Source: Mycolicibacterium sp. P1-18 (GTDB lineage: Bacteria; Actinomycetota; Actinomycetes; Mycobacteriales; Mycobacteriaceae). Taken from it: a stretch of DNA of 64,000 bases. Both the position numbers and the translations under genes were made by a program. Positions 1 through 8,782 of this stretch are shown piece after piece (position 1 is the stretch's first letter; each line of letters opens with the position of its first letter). The stretch covers positions 310,001 to 374,000 of the forward strand of contig NZ_NPKR01000002.1 of assembly GCF_008329535.1 (NCBI RefSeq), read 5' to 3'. The notes beneath the pieces are model-generated. The model was not told the origin of the DNA and did not search any database. It saw only the letters and a list, made by a program, of their open reading frames with translations.

Positions 1-210
1 GTCAACACGTCGTGGAACGCTCGATCTTCCCGGTGCCTTCAGTCACAGTGACGTGACTCGCGGCATGCCGGCGATCAGTGCATTGCACTAGCTCTTCTCG
101 CGGCGATCGATATTGCCCACCGGCAATCTCGCCCATCGAGCCACGTATTCGCCTGACCCCTTCGTCTCGCAGACGCGGCCGCACCCATGCCGGAAAGGCA
201 CTTCACACAC
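1..210. other. Upstream region of the helicase gene
   Basis: No coding region is supported here. The stretch holds a 10-bp palindrome CGGCATGCCG at 61-70, an odd-centred palindrome AGTGCATTGCACT at 77-89, and a small hairpin with arms ATTGCC and GGCAAT at 112-127. All would lie in the promoter or 5' leader of the helicase gene at 211. Their function is unknown and chance is not excluded in such GC-rich sequence. Confidence 0.35.
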
Positions 211-1590
211 ATGACCTCAGCACAACCCACCTTCGAATCTCTCGGTGTGCCGGAGCGCGTCAGCCGCGTTCTCGCCGACCAGGGCATCGCCAGCCCGTTC
301 CCGATCCAGACCGGAACGCTCCCCGACACGCTCGGCGGCCGCGACGTCCTCGGCCGTGGAAAGACCGGCAGCGGTAAGACGCTGGCCTTCTCCATCCCGC
401 TGGTGTCGCGTCTCGCCGGTGGCCACCGACGTCCGTCCAAGCCCACCGGCCTGGTACTGGCCCCCACCCGTGAACTGGCCACCCAGATCACCGCGGTCAT
501 CGCACCGCTCGCCGCCGCGCTCGGCATGAACGTCACCACCATCTTCGGTGGCGTGTCGCAGAGCCGCCAGGTGTCCGCGCTGCGTGCCGGCGTCGACATC
601 GTGGTCGCCTGCCCCGGGCGCCTCGAGGACCTGATGAAGCAGCGCCACATCTCGCTGGACGACGTACAGATCACCGTCCTCGACGAGGCCGACCACATGG
701 CCGACCTGGGCTTCCTGCCCGGTGTGACGCGCATCCTGGCCGCCACCCCGGCCAACGGTCAGCGACTGCTGTTCTCGGCGACCCTGGACAACGGCGTCGA
801 CAAGCTCGTCAACCGCTTCCTGCGCAACCCCGTCACCCACTCGGTCGACGAGATCGACGCGCCGCCGGTGGCCATGACGCACCACGTCTACCACGTCTCC
901 GGCGCTGCCGAGAAGACGCAACTGGTGCACCTGCTCGCCTCGGGCACCGGCCGCCGAATCCTGTTCATGCGCACCAAGCACCAGGCGCGCAAGCTCGCCA
1001 AGCAGCTCACCGACGCCGGCGTTCCGTCCGTCGACCTGCACGGCAACCTGTCTCAGCCCGCGCGCGACCGCAACCTCGCCGCCTTCAGCTCCGGTGACGC
1101 GCGCGTGCTCGTCGCCACCGACATCGCCGCCCGCGGCGTCCACGTCGACGACGTCGAACTGGTCGTCCACGTGGATCCGCCCGTCGAGCACAAGGCGTAC
1201 CTGCACCGCTCGGGACGCACCGCCCGCGCGGGGAGCGCCGGCGACGTCGTGACCGTGGTCCTGCCCGAACAGCGCAGGGACACTCAGCAGTTGCTGCGCA
1301 AGGCCGGCATCTCGGCCCAGCCGCAGCAGGTGCGTGCCGACTCGGCGAGCGTTCTCGAACTCGTCGGCGAGATCGCCCCGCACCGCGAGCCGCCGGTGCG
1401 TCCGGCCACCCCGCCGTCCTCGCGTGGCGGCAACCGAAGCACCGGTGGATCGGGACGCGGCAACGGTTCTCCGTTCCGCGGCAACGCCGCCGGTGGTCGC
1501 CCGGGTGGCTCGAGCGGTGGCGCCCGTCGCGGTGGCGGCGGTCCCCGTCGCCCCCGGTCCGGCTCGGGTCGGGCTCAGACCAGCTCCTAG
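211..1590 (+). CDS. DEAD-box ATP-dependent RNA helicase, RhlE-like
   Basis: This 459-residue protein should unwind RNA duplexes using ATP, in ribosome assembly, RNA decay or cold adaptation. The DEAD-box core is complete: a Q-motif region (FESLGV...PFPIQ), a Walker A variant GKTGSGKT near residue 51, PTRELA, DEAD near residue 157, SAT near residue 189, and HRSGRTARAG near residue 332. After about residue 390 the protein becomes a low-complexity Gly/Arg/Ser tail of the RGG type, usually an RNA-binding extension. I chose ATG 211 because homology begins just after it and a purine-rich GGAAAGG lies upstream, though the spacing is long. ATG 187 in frame is possible and adds eight residues. The gene converges on the bisC-type gene, with a 4-bp overlap of stop codons (CTAG). 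Confidence 0.9.
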   Translation: MTSAQPTFESLGVPERVSRVLADQGIASPFPIQTGTLPDTLGGRDVLGRGKTGSGKTLAFSIPLVSRLAGGHRRPSKPTGLVLAPTRELATQITAVIAPLAAALGMNVTTIFGGVSQSRQVSALRAGVDIVVACPGRLEDLMKQRHISLDDVQITVLDEADHMADLGFLPGVTRILAATPANGQRLLFSATLDNGVDKLVNRFLRNPVTHSVDEIDAPPVAMTHHVYHVSGAAEKTQLVHLLASGTGRRILFMRTKHQARKLAKQLTDAGVPSVDLHGNLSQPARDRNLAAFSSGDARVLVATDIAARGVHVDDVELVVHVDPPVEHKAYLHRSGRTARAGSAGDVVTVVLPEQRRDTQQLLRKAGISAQPQQVRADSASVLELVGEIAPHREPPVRPATPPSSRGGNRSTGGSGRGNGSPFRGNAAGGRPGGSSGGARRGGGGPRRPRSGSGRAQTSS

Positions 1591-3902
1591 TCTCCGATCG
1601 TCGGGCGGCCATCCGGTCGCCCGACGATCGTCGGCGGCTCGTGTGCCCGCACCGGCGGCAACGCGCCGTCGAACCGTTCGACCTGCACCAGCACGTGAGC
1701 GCCCGTGCAGCCCTTGGCCAATGACGACGTGCCGACGTCGGCGGTCAGCACGTTCGGGTTGCCGTGCACGCACATCGCGTCCGGGTCGGCCGGGTCTTCG
1801 GGGTCATACCAGGCGCCGGTCGACAACTGCACCACACCGCGGCGAAGCCCGTCGTCGACGACGAGCCCGGCCAGGCATGCACCGCGATCGTTGAACACCC
1901 GCACCACCTCGCCGGCCGCCACGCCACGATCGCGGGCGTCGTCGGGATGCATGCGAATCGGCTCGCGCCCGTGAATCTTGGCGTCCAGACTGGTCTTTCC
2001 GCCGTCGAGCTGACCGTGCAACCGCGTCGCTGGCTGGTTGGCCAGCAGATGCAGCGGATACGTCGCCGCGCGAGCGCCGCCCAGCCACTCCTGCGGCTCG
2101 TACCACGTGGGATGACCCGCGCAGTCGTCGTAGCCAAATCCGGCGATGTCCTCGGAGAAGATCTCGATGCGTCCGCTGGGGGTGCCGAGGCGGTGCGCGA
2201 CGGGGTCCACCCGGAAGTCGCCCAGCAGCGAGAGTCCGGGCTCGGTCGGCAGCACGAGGTGCCCGGCCGCCCAGAACTCGTCGAAGGTCGGCACCTCGAA
2301 ATCGACCTGAGCAGACCACTTCTCGTACAGGTACACCAGCCACTCGCCGGCGGTGCGGCCCTCGGTGAACTGGTCGCCGAAGCCGAGACGCCGGGCCATC
2401 GCGGAGAAGGTCGTGTAGTCGTCGCGGGACTGCGCATGCGGTTCGGCGAGAGCGGGCATGGCCATCAACCGGGGGTCGTTGTGCGACCCGGAGTAGTCGT
2501 CGCGTTCGAAGGGCGTGGTCGACGGCACGACGACGTCGGCGTGCTTGGCCATCGCCGTCCAGTACGGGTCGTGCACGACCACCGTGTCGACCCGGCCGAG
2601 CGCCCGCCGCAGCCGTGGCAGGTTCTGGTGATGGTGGAACGGGTTGCCGCCCGCCCAGTACACGCACTTGACGTCCGGGTAGGTCAGCCTGTGGCCGTTG
2701 TAGTCGAACTGCTCGCCGGGGTGCAGCAGCATGTCGCTGATCGCGGCCACCGGGATGAACGTCGACACCGGGTTGAGACCCTGTGGCAGCGTAGGCAACC
2801 GGCAGCGCAGCGGTGGCATGCCGACTTCGTTCTGCGAGCCGTAGCCGTGGCCGAACCCGCCACCCGGCAGCCCGATCTGGCCGAGCATCGCGGCGAGCAC
2901 GAGGCCCATCCACGGCGCCTGCTCGCCGTAGCGGACGCGCTGCAACGACCAGCTCACCGTCACCATCGTGCGCGTACTCGCCATCCGGCGGGCCAGCGCG
3001 ACCAGCGTCTCGGCGGGCAGCCCGCTGATCTCCTGCGCCCAGCGCGGTGACTTGGCCACTCCGTCGTCCAGGCCGAGCAGGTAGCGCTCGAACCGGGGGT
3101 AGCCGATGCAATGCGTGTCGAGGAAGCCGCGGTGGGCCAGCCCCTCGGTGGCCAGCACGTGCGCCAGACCGAGCATGACGGCCACGTCGGTGCCCGGCAC
3201 GGGGGCCAACCACTCGCAGTCGCCGGTGGTGTCGTCGCGCAGCGGGCTCACCGACACCACCCGGCCGCCGCGCTCGCGCAGCCGGTTCAGGGCCCGCCGC
3301 GTCGGGTGCTCGGTGGTGCCGCCGGCGTTGACGGCCGAGTTCTTCACCCCGATCCCGCCGAAGCCGACGATCAGCTCGGTGTTCTCGGCGACGACGTCCC
3401 AGGCGGTGGACCGCTGGAAGAGGTCGTCATGGGTGCCGACGACGCGCGGCATGATGACACCCGTCGCGCCCAGGCTGTAGGAGTGCCGCGAAAAGGTATA
3501 TCCGCCAAGCATCTTCAGGAACCTGTGCACCTGAGACTGGGCGTGGTGAAAGCGTCCGGCGCTGGCCCAGCCGTAGGACCCGCCGTAGATCGCCTCGTTG
3601 CCGTGCTCGTCGACGACGCGGCGCAATTCGTCGGCCAGCCGTTCGGTGAGCTCGTCCCACGACACGGCGACGAACTCGTCGGAGCCGCGCCGGGTGGTGG
3701 GACCGGGACCGTCCTCGAGCCAGCCGCGGCGGATCGCGGGCGTCTCGATCCGGGAACGGTGCCGAATCGAGCCGGGGAGATTGCCGAGCAGGGGGGAGGG
3801 GTCGGCGTCGGCGGAGAACGGCCGCACCGAGGCGATGTCGCCGTCGCGGACGTCGGCGGTGAACGCACCCCAGTGGGTGAGTGACGTCGGGGGCTTCGCC
3901 AT
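1587..3902 (-). CDS. bisC: Molybdopterin oxidoreductase, BisC/TorA/DMSO-reductase type
   Basis: This 771-residue protein belongs to the molybdopterin-guanine-dinucleotide S/N-oxide reductases (biotin sulfoxide, TMAO or methionine sulfoxide reductases). The sequence shows YGGSYGW...GRFHHAQ near residue 100, then a segment with the candidate Mo-ligand serine (RHSYSLGATG), and the C-terminal dinucleotide-binding domain (LANQPATRLHGQ... onward). No N-terminal Cys cluster for an Fe-S centre and no twin-arginine signal are seen, which fits a cytoplasmic BisC-like enzyme rather than periplasmic TorA. ATG 3902 is preceded, after 7 nt, by TAGGAT, so the mRNA is probably leaderless. It is transcribed away from the acyl-CoA dehydrogenase. 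The substrate cannot be read from sequence; a role in repairing oxidised methionine or biotin is inference. Confidence 0.85.
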   Translation of the reverse strand: MAKPPTSLTHWGAFTADVRDGDIASVRPFSADADPSPLLGNLPGSIRHRSRIETPAIRRGWLEDGPGPTTRRGSDEFVAVSWDELTERLADELRRVVDEHGNEAIYGGSYGWASAGRFHHAQSQVHRFLKMLGGYTFSRHSYSLGATGVIMPRVVGTHDDLFQRSTAWDVVAENTELIVGFGGIGVKNSAVNAGGTTEHPTRRALNRLRERGGRVVSVSPLRDDTTGDCEWLAPVPGTDVAVMLGLAHVLATEGLAHRGFLDTHCIGYPRFERYLLGLDDGVAKSPRWAQEISGLPAETLVALARRMASTRTMVTVSWSLQRVRYGEQAPWMGLVLAAMLGQIGLPGGGFGHGYGSQNEVGMPPLRCRLPTLPQGLNPVSTFIPVAAISDMLLHPGEQFDYNGHRLTYPDVKCVYWAGGNPFHHHQNLPRLRRALGRVDTVVVHDPYWTAMAKHADVVVPSTTPFERDDYSGSHNDPRLMAMPALAEPHAQSRDDYTTFSAMARRLGFGDQFTEGRTAGEWLVYLYEKWSAQVDFEVPTFDEFWAAGHLVLPTEPGLSLLGDFRVDPVAHRLGTPSGRIEIFSEDIAGFGYDDCAGHPTWYEPQEWLGGARAATYPLHLLANQPATRLHGQLDGGKTSLDAKIHGREPIRMHPDDARDRGVAAGEVVRVFNDRGACLAGLVVDDGLRRGVVQLSTGAWYDPEDPADPDAMCVHGNPNVLTADVGTSSLAKGCTGAHVLVQVERFDGALPPVRAHEPPTIVGRPDGRPTIGD
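1595..1630 (+). terminator. Hairpin terminator after the helicase gene, inside the convergent gene
   Basis: A perfect 13-bp stem (CGATCGTCGGGCG at 1595-1607, complement at 1618-1630) with a 10-nt loop starts five bases after the helicase stop codon. There is no T-tract, as is common for mycobacterial hairpins. It sits entirely within the last codons of the opposing molybdoenzyme gene. Confidence 0.55.
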
Positions 3903-3909
3903 TGCGCCG

Positions 3910-3915
3910 ATCCTA
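3910..3915 (-). promoter_or_regulatory. Probable -10 element of a leaderless bisC-type transcript
   Basis: On the minus strand TAGGAT lies 7 nt before the ATG at 3902, with no Shine-Dalgarno sequence in between. This matches the TANNNT -10 of mycobacterial leaderless genes. Confidence 0.5.
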
Positions 3916-4032
3916 AGGTGCGGCGCCGCCGCACGAGGATCCACGTGCGCCACGCCGCCGACCACGCCAACCATCCGGTTGGGTGGTATATCGTCGGGGG
4001 CACATCCCGCTTTGCCGATCCGGAGGTCATCC

Positions 4033-5193
4033 ATGGGCGCCGTCAAGTACGACCGCACGATGTTCGAGCCAGAGCACGACATGTTCCGCGAGTCCTACCG
4101 CGCGTTCCTCGAGCGCCACGTCGCGCCGTTCCACGACGAGTGGGAGAAGAACAAGATCGTCGACCGGCAGGTGTGGCTGGAAGCCGGCAAGCAGGGCTTC
4201 CTCGGCATGGCCGTGCCCGAGGAGTACGGCGGCGGCGGCAACGACGACTTCCGCTACAACGTCGTCGTCACCGAGGAGACCTCCGCCGGCCGCTACAGCG
4301 GACTGGGATTCTCCCTGCAGAACGACGTCATGGCGCCCTACTTCCTGCGCCTGACCACCGAGGAGCAGAAGCAGCGCTGGCTGCCCGGCTTCTGTTCCGG
4401 TGAATACATCACGGCGATCGCCATGACGGAGCCGGGCACCGGCAGCGACCTGCAGGGCATCAAGACCCGCGCCGTCAAGCAGGAGGACGGCAGCTGGATC
4501 CTCAACGGTTCGAAGACGTTCATCACCAACGGCATTCACGCCGATCTGGTGATCGTCGTTGCCTGCACCGACCCCGAGAAGGGCGCCCTGGGCTTCTCGC
4601 TGCTGGTCGTCGAGCGCGGAATGGCGGGCTTCGAACGCGGCCGCCACCTCGACAAGATCGGCCTGGAGGCGCAGGACACCGCGGAGCTCTCCTTCACCGA
4701 CGTGCACGTGCCCGCCGAGAACCTGCTCGGCGACGAGGGGTCCGGCTTCGTCTACCTGATGCAGAACCTTCCGCAGGAGCGCATCAGCATCGCCGTGATG
4801 GCCGCCGCCGGCATGGAGGCCGTGCTCGACCAGACACTGCAGTACACCAAGGACCGCAAGGCGTTCGGCAAGCCCATCGGCAGCTTCCAGAACAGCAGGT
4901 TCCTGCTCGCCGAACTGGCGACCGAAGCCACGATGGTCCGCATCATGGTCGACGACTTCGTCGAACTGCACCTCGAGGAGAAGTTGACCGTCGAGCAGGC
5001 CGCCATGGCTAAGTGGTACGCCACCGAGGCCCAGGTGAAGCTCAACGACCGTTGCCTGCAGCTGCACGGCGGCTACGGATACATGCGCGAATACCCCGTC
5101 GCCAGGGCGTTCCTCGACGCCCGCATCCAGACCATCTACGGCGGGACGACGGAGATCATGAAGGAGATCATCGGCCGCAGCCTCGGCGTCTAG
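4033..5193 (+). CDS. Acyl-CoA dehydrogenase
   Basis: This 386-residue flavoenzyme should oxidise an acyl-CoA to the trans-2-enoyl-CoA, passing electrons to electron-transfer flavoprotein. All three family regions are present: an N-terminal helical domain, the FAD and substrate signature AMTEPGTGSDLQGIKT near residue 133, and the C-terminal domain with RKAFGKPIGSFQ, LHGGYGYMREYP and QTIYGGTTEIMKEIIGR, which carries the usual catalytic Glu. Length is typical. ATG 4033 follows GGAGG at 4022-4026 by six bases, so the start is secure. It is divergent from the molybdoenzyme and followed by a 151-bp gap. Chain-length specificity cannot be read; a lipid or cholesterol side-chain role is open. Confidence 0.93.
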   Translation: MGAVKYDRTMFEPEHDMFRESYRAFLERHVAPFHDEWEKNKIVDRQVWLEAGKQGFLGMAVPEEYGGGGNDDFRYNVVVTEETSAGRYSGLGFSLQNDVMAPYFLRLTTEEQKQRWLPGFCSGEYITAIAMTEPGTGSDLQGIKTRAVKQEDGSWILNGSKTFITNGIHADLVIVVACTDPEKGALGFSLLVVERGMAGFERGRHLDKIGLEAQDTAELSFTDVHVPAENLLGDEGSGFVYLMQNLPQERISIAVMAAAGMEAVLDQTLQYTKDRKAFGKPIGSFQNSRFLLAELATEATMVRIMVDDFVELHLEEKLTVEQAAMAKWYATEAQVKLNDRCLQLHGGYGYMREYPVARAFLDARIQTIYGGTTEIMKEIIGRSLGV

Positions 5194-5344
5194 CTAACTT
5201 TCGCTGGTCGTGTTCGACCGGCCCGCTGGCGCGACACATTCCCGGACGGGTTGGATATCCCTCAAGATGGACGTCGACTGACGCAAAGTTGACGCACGCG
5301 GAACTCACGGGAGTCCGGCGGAGCTGGTTTGGGGAGGACACGCA

Positions 5345-7369
5345 ATGACGGGGCTTGGAACCCGGCTACGCAGGACGATCGGGCGTGCAGGCGTCGTCGT
5401 CGCTGCGGTGACGGCTGCCGTGCTGCTCGTCGCACCCCTCGCGGCGGCCACGCCGGAGGGCGACGCCGACGCTGCCATCTCGCAAGCCTGGGATGCCGGC
5501 GGCGGACCCACCGGACCACTGGGCGTCAAGGACGGCGGGGTGTACCCCGTCGGCGCCGGCTTCGGCCAGAACTTCGCCGGCGGCAAGATCTTCTTCACCC
5601 CGGACACCGGCGCGCACGCGATGAGCGGGGCGATCCTCGACGAGTATCAGTCGCTGGGCGGTCCCGCCGACGGCGACCTCGGCTTCCCGACCATCGACGA
5701 GGGTGACGGCAAGGCTCCCGGCAGCCGCAACACGACCTTCAGTGCGGCCGACCGGCCCGTGATCTTCTGGACCCCCGACACGGGCGCCCGCGTGGTCCGG
5801 GGCGCCGTCAACGCCGCCTGGGACAAGCTCGGCGGTTCGGCGGGGGTGCTCGGCGTCCCCACCGACGACGAGGCCTACAGCGGCGACGACGTCAGCCAGA
5901 CCTTCACCGGTGGGCAGATCACCTGGAATCGCAAGACCAACGCGTTCACCACGACCCCACCCGAGCTCGCCGACCAGCTGGCCGGACTCGAGATCCCCGG
6001 CGACGTCACGACGGCCATCGCCGCGGCACGCCGCGCGGCGGGCGGGCCGCTGGGACCGCTCGGAGCTGCCGACGGCGATCAGTACGCCATCGGATCCGAC
6101 GGCGCCGGACAGAACTATGCCGGCGGCAAGATCTTCTACAGCCCGGCGACCGGCGCCAACGTCCTCACCGGCCAGGTGCTGGCCAAGTACGAGAGCGTCG
6201 GCGGACCCCAGGGCGATCTCGGGTTGCCCACCGGCAACGAGGCCGACGGTGGCCTGGCGCCGATGAGCAAGGTCGCCACCTTCGCCGCGGACGACGAGCC
6301 GGTCATCTTCTGGACGCCCGACTTCGGCGCCGTCATCGTGCGTGGCGCGATGAACGCGGCCTGGGCGAAGCTCGGCGGCGCCACCGGTCAACTGGGCGCG
6401 CCCACGGCCGACCAGACGGTCAACGGCGACGTGGTCACTCAGAAGTTCAGCGGCGGCGCCATTTCCTGGAACCGGGTGAGCAACGAGTTCACCACCGAGC
6501 CGGCCAGCTTGCAGTCCCAGCTGAAGGGCCTGCAGGTGCCGGGGGCCGCGTCTTCCGAGGCGCCGGCCGCCGCCCCGGCGGCCAGCGCCGACGACGGGTG
6601 GTTCCGGCCCAGCTGGTGGTGGCTGCTGGGCGTCGTGCCCGTCCTGGTGCTCGTCGGGGTGGTGACGGCGGCGGTGTTGAACCGGCGTCGGCACGACGGT
6701 GGCGCGAGGGACGACTTCGACGACGACGAGTACGACGACGACTACGACGACCGGGACGAGCACTCCGGGCCCATTCCCGTGGGCGAGCCCGGCGAGCGGC
6801 GGAGCAACTGGGCAATGCCCGGCGGCGAGCACGGGGACCGCAGTTCGACATCCGACGGTGGTGCGCACGACGGGTTCGTGGCCGATCTCTCCGCGGATCA
6901 GGACGCCATCGACACCGCGCCGACGCCGATCGTCACCGCGGCCGAGGACGAGGGAGAGGGCGAACCGGAGACGCCCTGGTTCTCCGACCTCGACGACCCC
7001 GATCCGGTGACGACGGCGGACCCCGTGACGACGGCGGACCCCGTGACGAGGGATCCCGGCGCCGCCGATCCACCCGCCGACGAGCCCGTCCAGGCGTTGG
7101 CTCCGCCTCCCGTCGAGCCGGAATTCGACAGCGGTCCGCCGAGCGGGCGGCACGCGGCCATCCATCTCGAGGAACCCGTGGTGGCCGAGCCGTCGCTGCG
7201 ACTCGCCAGCGGTGAAGGTCGGGACGCCCCCAACGGATACCCGATCAAGGCCGACACCAAGTCGGGGCTGTACTGGACGCCCGAGAGCGGCGGCTACGAC
7301 GACGTCCAGCCCGAGATCTGGTTCGCCAGTGAGGAATTCGCGCTGACGAACGGTTTCGCGAAGGGCTAG
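5345..7369 (+). CDS. LGFP-repeat, single-pass membrane protein (Rv2721c-like)
   Basis: The 674-residue product has a signal peptide (hydrophobic run near residues 17-35, ending APLAAA), then an extracytoplasmic region of about 370 residues made of LGFP-type repeats (motifs such as GPLG, LGVPT, GGKIF and the recurrent FWTPDTGA). A transmembrane segment follows near residues 420-445, and then an acidic, Asp/Pro-rich cytoplasmic tail. LGFP repeats are known in corynebacterial and mycobacterial envelope proteins and are thought to anchor to the cell wall. The tail contains a tandem DPVTTA repeat coded near 7006-7047. A GGGAGGA ribosome site precedes ATG 5345. It lies next to lexA as in M. tuberculosis. 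Function is unknown; envelope organisation is a guess. Confidence 0.8.
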   Translation: MTGLGTRLRRTIGRAGVVVAAVTAAVLLVAPLAAATPEGDADAAISQAWDAGGGPTGPLGVKDGGVYPVGAGFGQNFAGGKIFFTPDTGAHAMSGAILDEYQSLGGPADGDLGFPTIDEGDGKAPGSRNTTFSAADRPVIFWTPDTGARVVRGAVNAAWDKLGGSAGVLGVPTDDEAYSGDDVSQTFTGGQITWNRKTNAFTTTPPELADQLAGLEIPGDVTTAIAAARRAAGGPLGPLGAADGDQYAIGSDGAGQNYAGGKIFYSPATGANVLTGQVLAKYESVGGPQGDLGLPTGNEADGGLAPMSKVATFAADDEPVIFWTPDFGAVIVRGAMNAAWAKLGGATGQLGAPTADQTVNGDVVTQKFSGGAISWNRVSNEFTTEPASLQSQLKGLQVPGAASSEAPAAAPAASADDGWFRPSWWWLLGVVPVLVLVGVVTAAVLNRRRHDGGARDDFDDDEYDDDYDDRDEHSGPIPVGEPGERRSNWAMPGGEHGDRSSTSDGGAHDGFVADLSADQDAIDTAPTPIVTAAEDEGEGEPETPWFSDLDDPDPVTTADPVTTADPVTRDPGAADPPADEPVQALAPPPVEPEFDSGPPSGRHAAIHLEEPVVAEPSLRLASGEGRDAPNGYPIKADTKSGLYWTPESGGYDDVQPEIWFASEEFALTNGFAKG

Positions 7370-7382
7370 CCGCGGCGCGTCC

Positions 7383-8051
7383 CTAGATCTTGCGGATCAC
7401 GGTGACGACCTTGCCGAGGATGGCGGCGTCGTTGCCGGGAATCGGATCGAAGGCCGGGTTGTGGGGCATCAGCCATACCTGGCCGCCGGTGCGCTTGAAC
7501 GTCTTCACGGTGGCTTCGCCGTCGATCATGGCGGCCACGATGTCGCCGTTGTCGGCGACGTTCTGCTGCCGGATCACGACCCAGTCGCCGTCGCAGATCG
7601 CGGCGTCGACCATCGACTCGCCGACCACCTTCAGCAGGAACAGCGAACCCTCGCCGACGAGCTCCTTCGGCAGCGGGAACACGTCCTCGACCGCCTCCTC
7701 CGCCAGAATCGGCCCGCCGGCGGCGATGCGGCCCAGGACCGGTACGAACGTCGGAACGGGCAGCACGTCGGATCCGGCGACGTCGGTGGTAACGGTGGGG
7801 GCCGGCAGCCGCGACGGATCGTCGACCGCGCGGACGTCGACCGCCCGCGGCCGGTTGGCGTCGCGCCGTAGGTAGCCCTTGCGTTCGAGCGTGCGGAGCT
7901 GATGCGCGACCGACGACGTCGAAGTCAGCCCGACCGCGTCACCGATCTCACGGATGCTCGGCGGATATCCACGGGTCATCACCGAACTTCGGATGACTTC
8001 CAGGATGGTGCGCTGACGTTCGGTCAGAACCGTGTCGTTGCTGTCGCTCAT
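7383..8051 (-). CDS. lexA: LexA repressor, SOS regulator
   Basis: LexA represses DNA-damage genes and cleaves itself when RecA filaments form. The 222-residue protein has the N-terminal winged helix ([15 protein letters not shown]... [20 protein letters not shown]), the Ala-Gly cleavage site in GRIAAGGPI, and the Ser/Lys catalytic dyad in GESM and ATVKTFK. It ends in [10 protein letters not shown], as mycobacterial LexA does. ATG 8051 was chosen because the helix-turn-helix begins shortly after it. The start is 7 nt downstream of a good -10, so the transcript may be leaderless. It faces the LGFP gene and is divergent from chiZ. A LexA box overlaps its own promoter, showing autoregulation. Confidence 0.97.
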   Translation of the reverse strand: MSDSNDTVLTERQRTILEVIRSSVMTRGYPPSIREIGDAVGLTSTSSVAHQLRTLERKGYLRRDANRPRAVDVRAVDDPSRLPAPTVTTDVAGSDVLPVPTFVPVLGRIAAGGPILAEEAVEDVFPLPKELVGEGSLFLLKVVGESMVDAAICDGDWVVIRQQNVADNGDIVAAMIDGEATVKTFKRTGGQVWLMPHNPAFDPIPGNDAAILGKVVTVIRKI

Positions 8052-8058
8052 GGCGCCG

Positions 8059-8099
8059 AATGTAGTCCTCCTGGGACCTGGAATCAAACATGTGTTCGA
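8059..8099 (-). promoter_or_regulatory. lexA promoter with LexA (SOS) box
   Basis: On the minus strand, TTGATT (8087-8082) and TACATT (8064-8059) form a -35/-10 pair with a 17-bp spacer, 7 nt before the lexA ATG. The 16-mer TCAAACATGTGTTCGA at 8084-8099 matches the mycobacterial SOS box TCGAAC-N4-GTTCGA with one mismatch and covers the -35. Confidence 0.8.
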
Positions 8100-8154
8100 C
8101 GCGTGTCGCGGTCGCCACGGCTTGTCGGTGGGTGCCGCTAGCGTTTGCAACAGT

Positions 8155-8213
8155 TCGATCACGTGTTCTAGTCATCGAACACTTGAGCGATTACCATTCG
8201 AACACAAGAGCGA
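8155..8213 (+). promoter_or_regulatory. Three degenerate LexA boxes before chiZ
   Basis: Three 16-mers, each with two mismatches to TCGAAC-N4-GTTCGA, lie in a row: TCGATCACGTGTTCTA at 8155-8170, TCGAACACTTGAGCGA at 8175-8190 and TCGAACACAAGAGCGA at 8198-8213. Starts are 20 and 23 bp apart, about two helical turns. They precede chiZ, whose M. tuberculosis orthologue is DNA-damage-induced. Confidence 0.6.
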
Positions 8214-8240
8214 ATCGACACCACTGGAAAGGCCCGCGAG

Positions 8241-8696
8241 ATGACGATCATCACCCGAGAAGACCCCACCGACCTCATCGTGCGGCCCATGCGCCCGGTG
8301 CGGCGCACGCCGGCCGCCACGCGACGCGGTCCGCAGCCGCACCGGCCGGCGGGCGCACCGATCGACTACCGCGGCACCGGCATCCTGATGTCACGGGCCT
8401 CGCACCGGCGCAAGAAGGTCACCCCGCTCGCCACCGTCGTCCTGGCCCTCGTCGCGGCGGGCATCACGGTGTGGCTCGGCCTGATCGCCGAGATGGCGTC
8501 CCCCGAGTCGCCCGCCACCCTTCCGCCGCGGTTGGCCGTGGTCCAGGTGCAGGCCGGCGAATCGCTGGAGCAGCTGGCACAGCGAATCGCTCCGGACGCC
8601 TCGGTGGGTGCTGTGGTGGACGAGATCCGCGACCTCAACGAGTTGAAGACGGTCGCGGTCGACGCCGGGCAGACGCTCATCGCGCCGGTTGGGTGA
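8241..8696 (+). CDS. chiZ: ChiZ-like SOS-induced cell-division inhibitor with LysM domain
   Basis: The 151-residue protein is in the position of Rv2719c (ChiZ), reported as a damage-induced cell-wall hydrolase that disturbs Z-ring formation. It has a basic cytoplasmic N-terminus rich in Arg and Pro (residues 1-58), one transmembrane segment (about 60-80), a short linker and a LysM fold at the C-terminus ([16 protein letters not shown]... [10 protein letters not shown]) that should bind peptidoglycan outside the membrane. ATG 8241 follows GGAAAGG at a loose distance. Three weak LexA boxes lie upstream, consistent with SOS control. The enzymatic motif is not obvious from sequence alone. Confidence 0.85.
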   Translation: MTIITREDPTDLIVRPMRPVRRTPAATRRGPQPHRPAGAPIDYRGTGILMSRASHRRKKVTPLATVVLALVAAGITVWLGLIAEMASPESPATLPPRLAVVQVQAGESLEQLAQRIAPDASVGAVVDEIRDLNELKTVAVDAGQTLIAPVG

Positions 8697-8782
8697 TCCT
8701 CGGCATGCGCCGTCAATATCCCTGCCGTGCAACGGTACGCTCGTATGCGACCGGGGTAGGTACGTGCGGCGAAGGAGCGGAG

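Noticed and set aside
217..1773. Long open frame on the minus strand opposite the helicase gene
   Set aside because: The product is rich in Gly, Arg, Val and Ala without any domain pattern. Such mirrored frames arise from high GC at third positions and occur opposite almost every real gene here.
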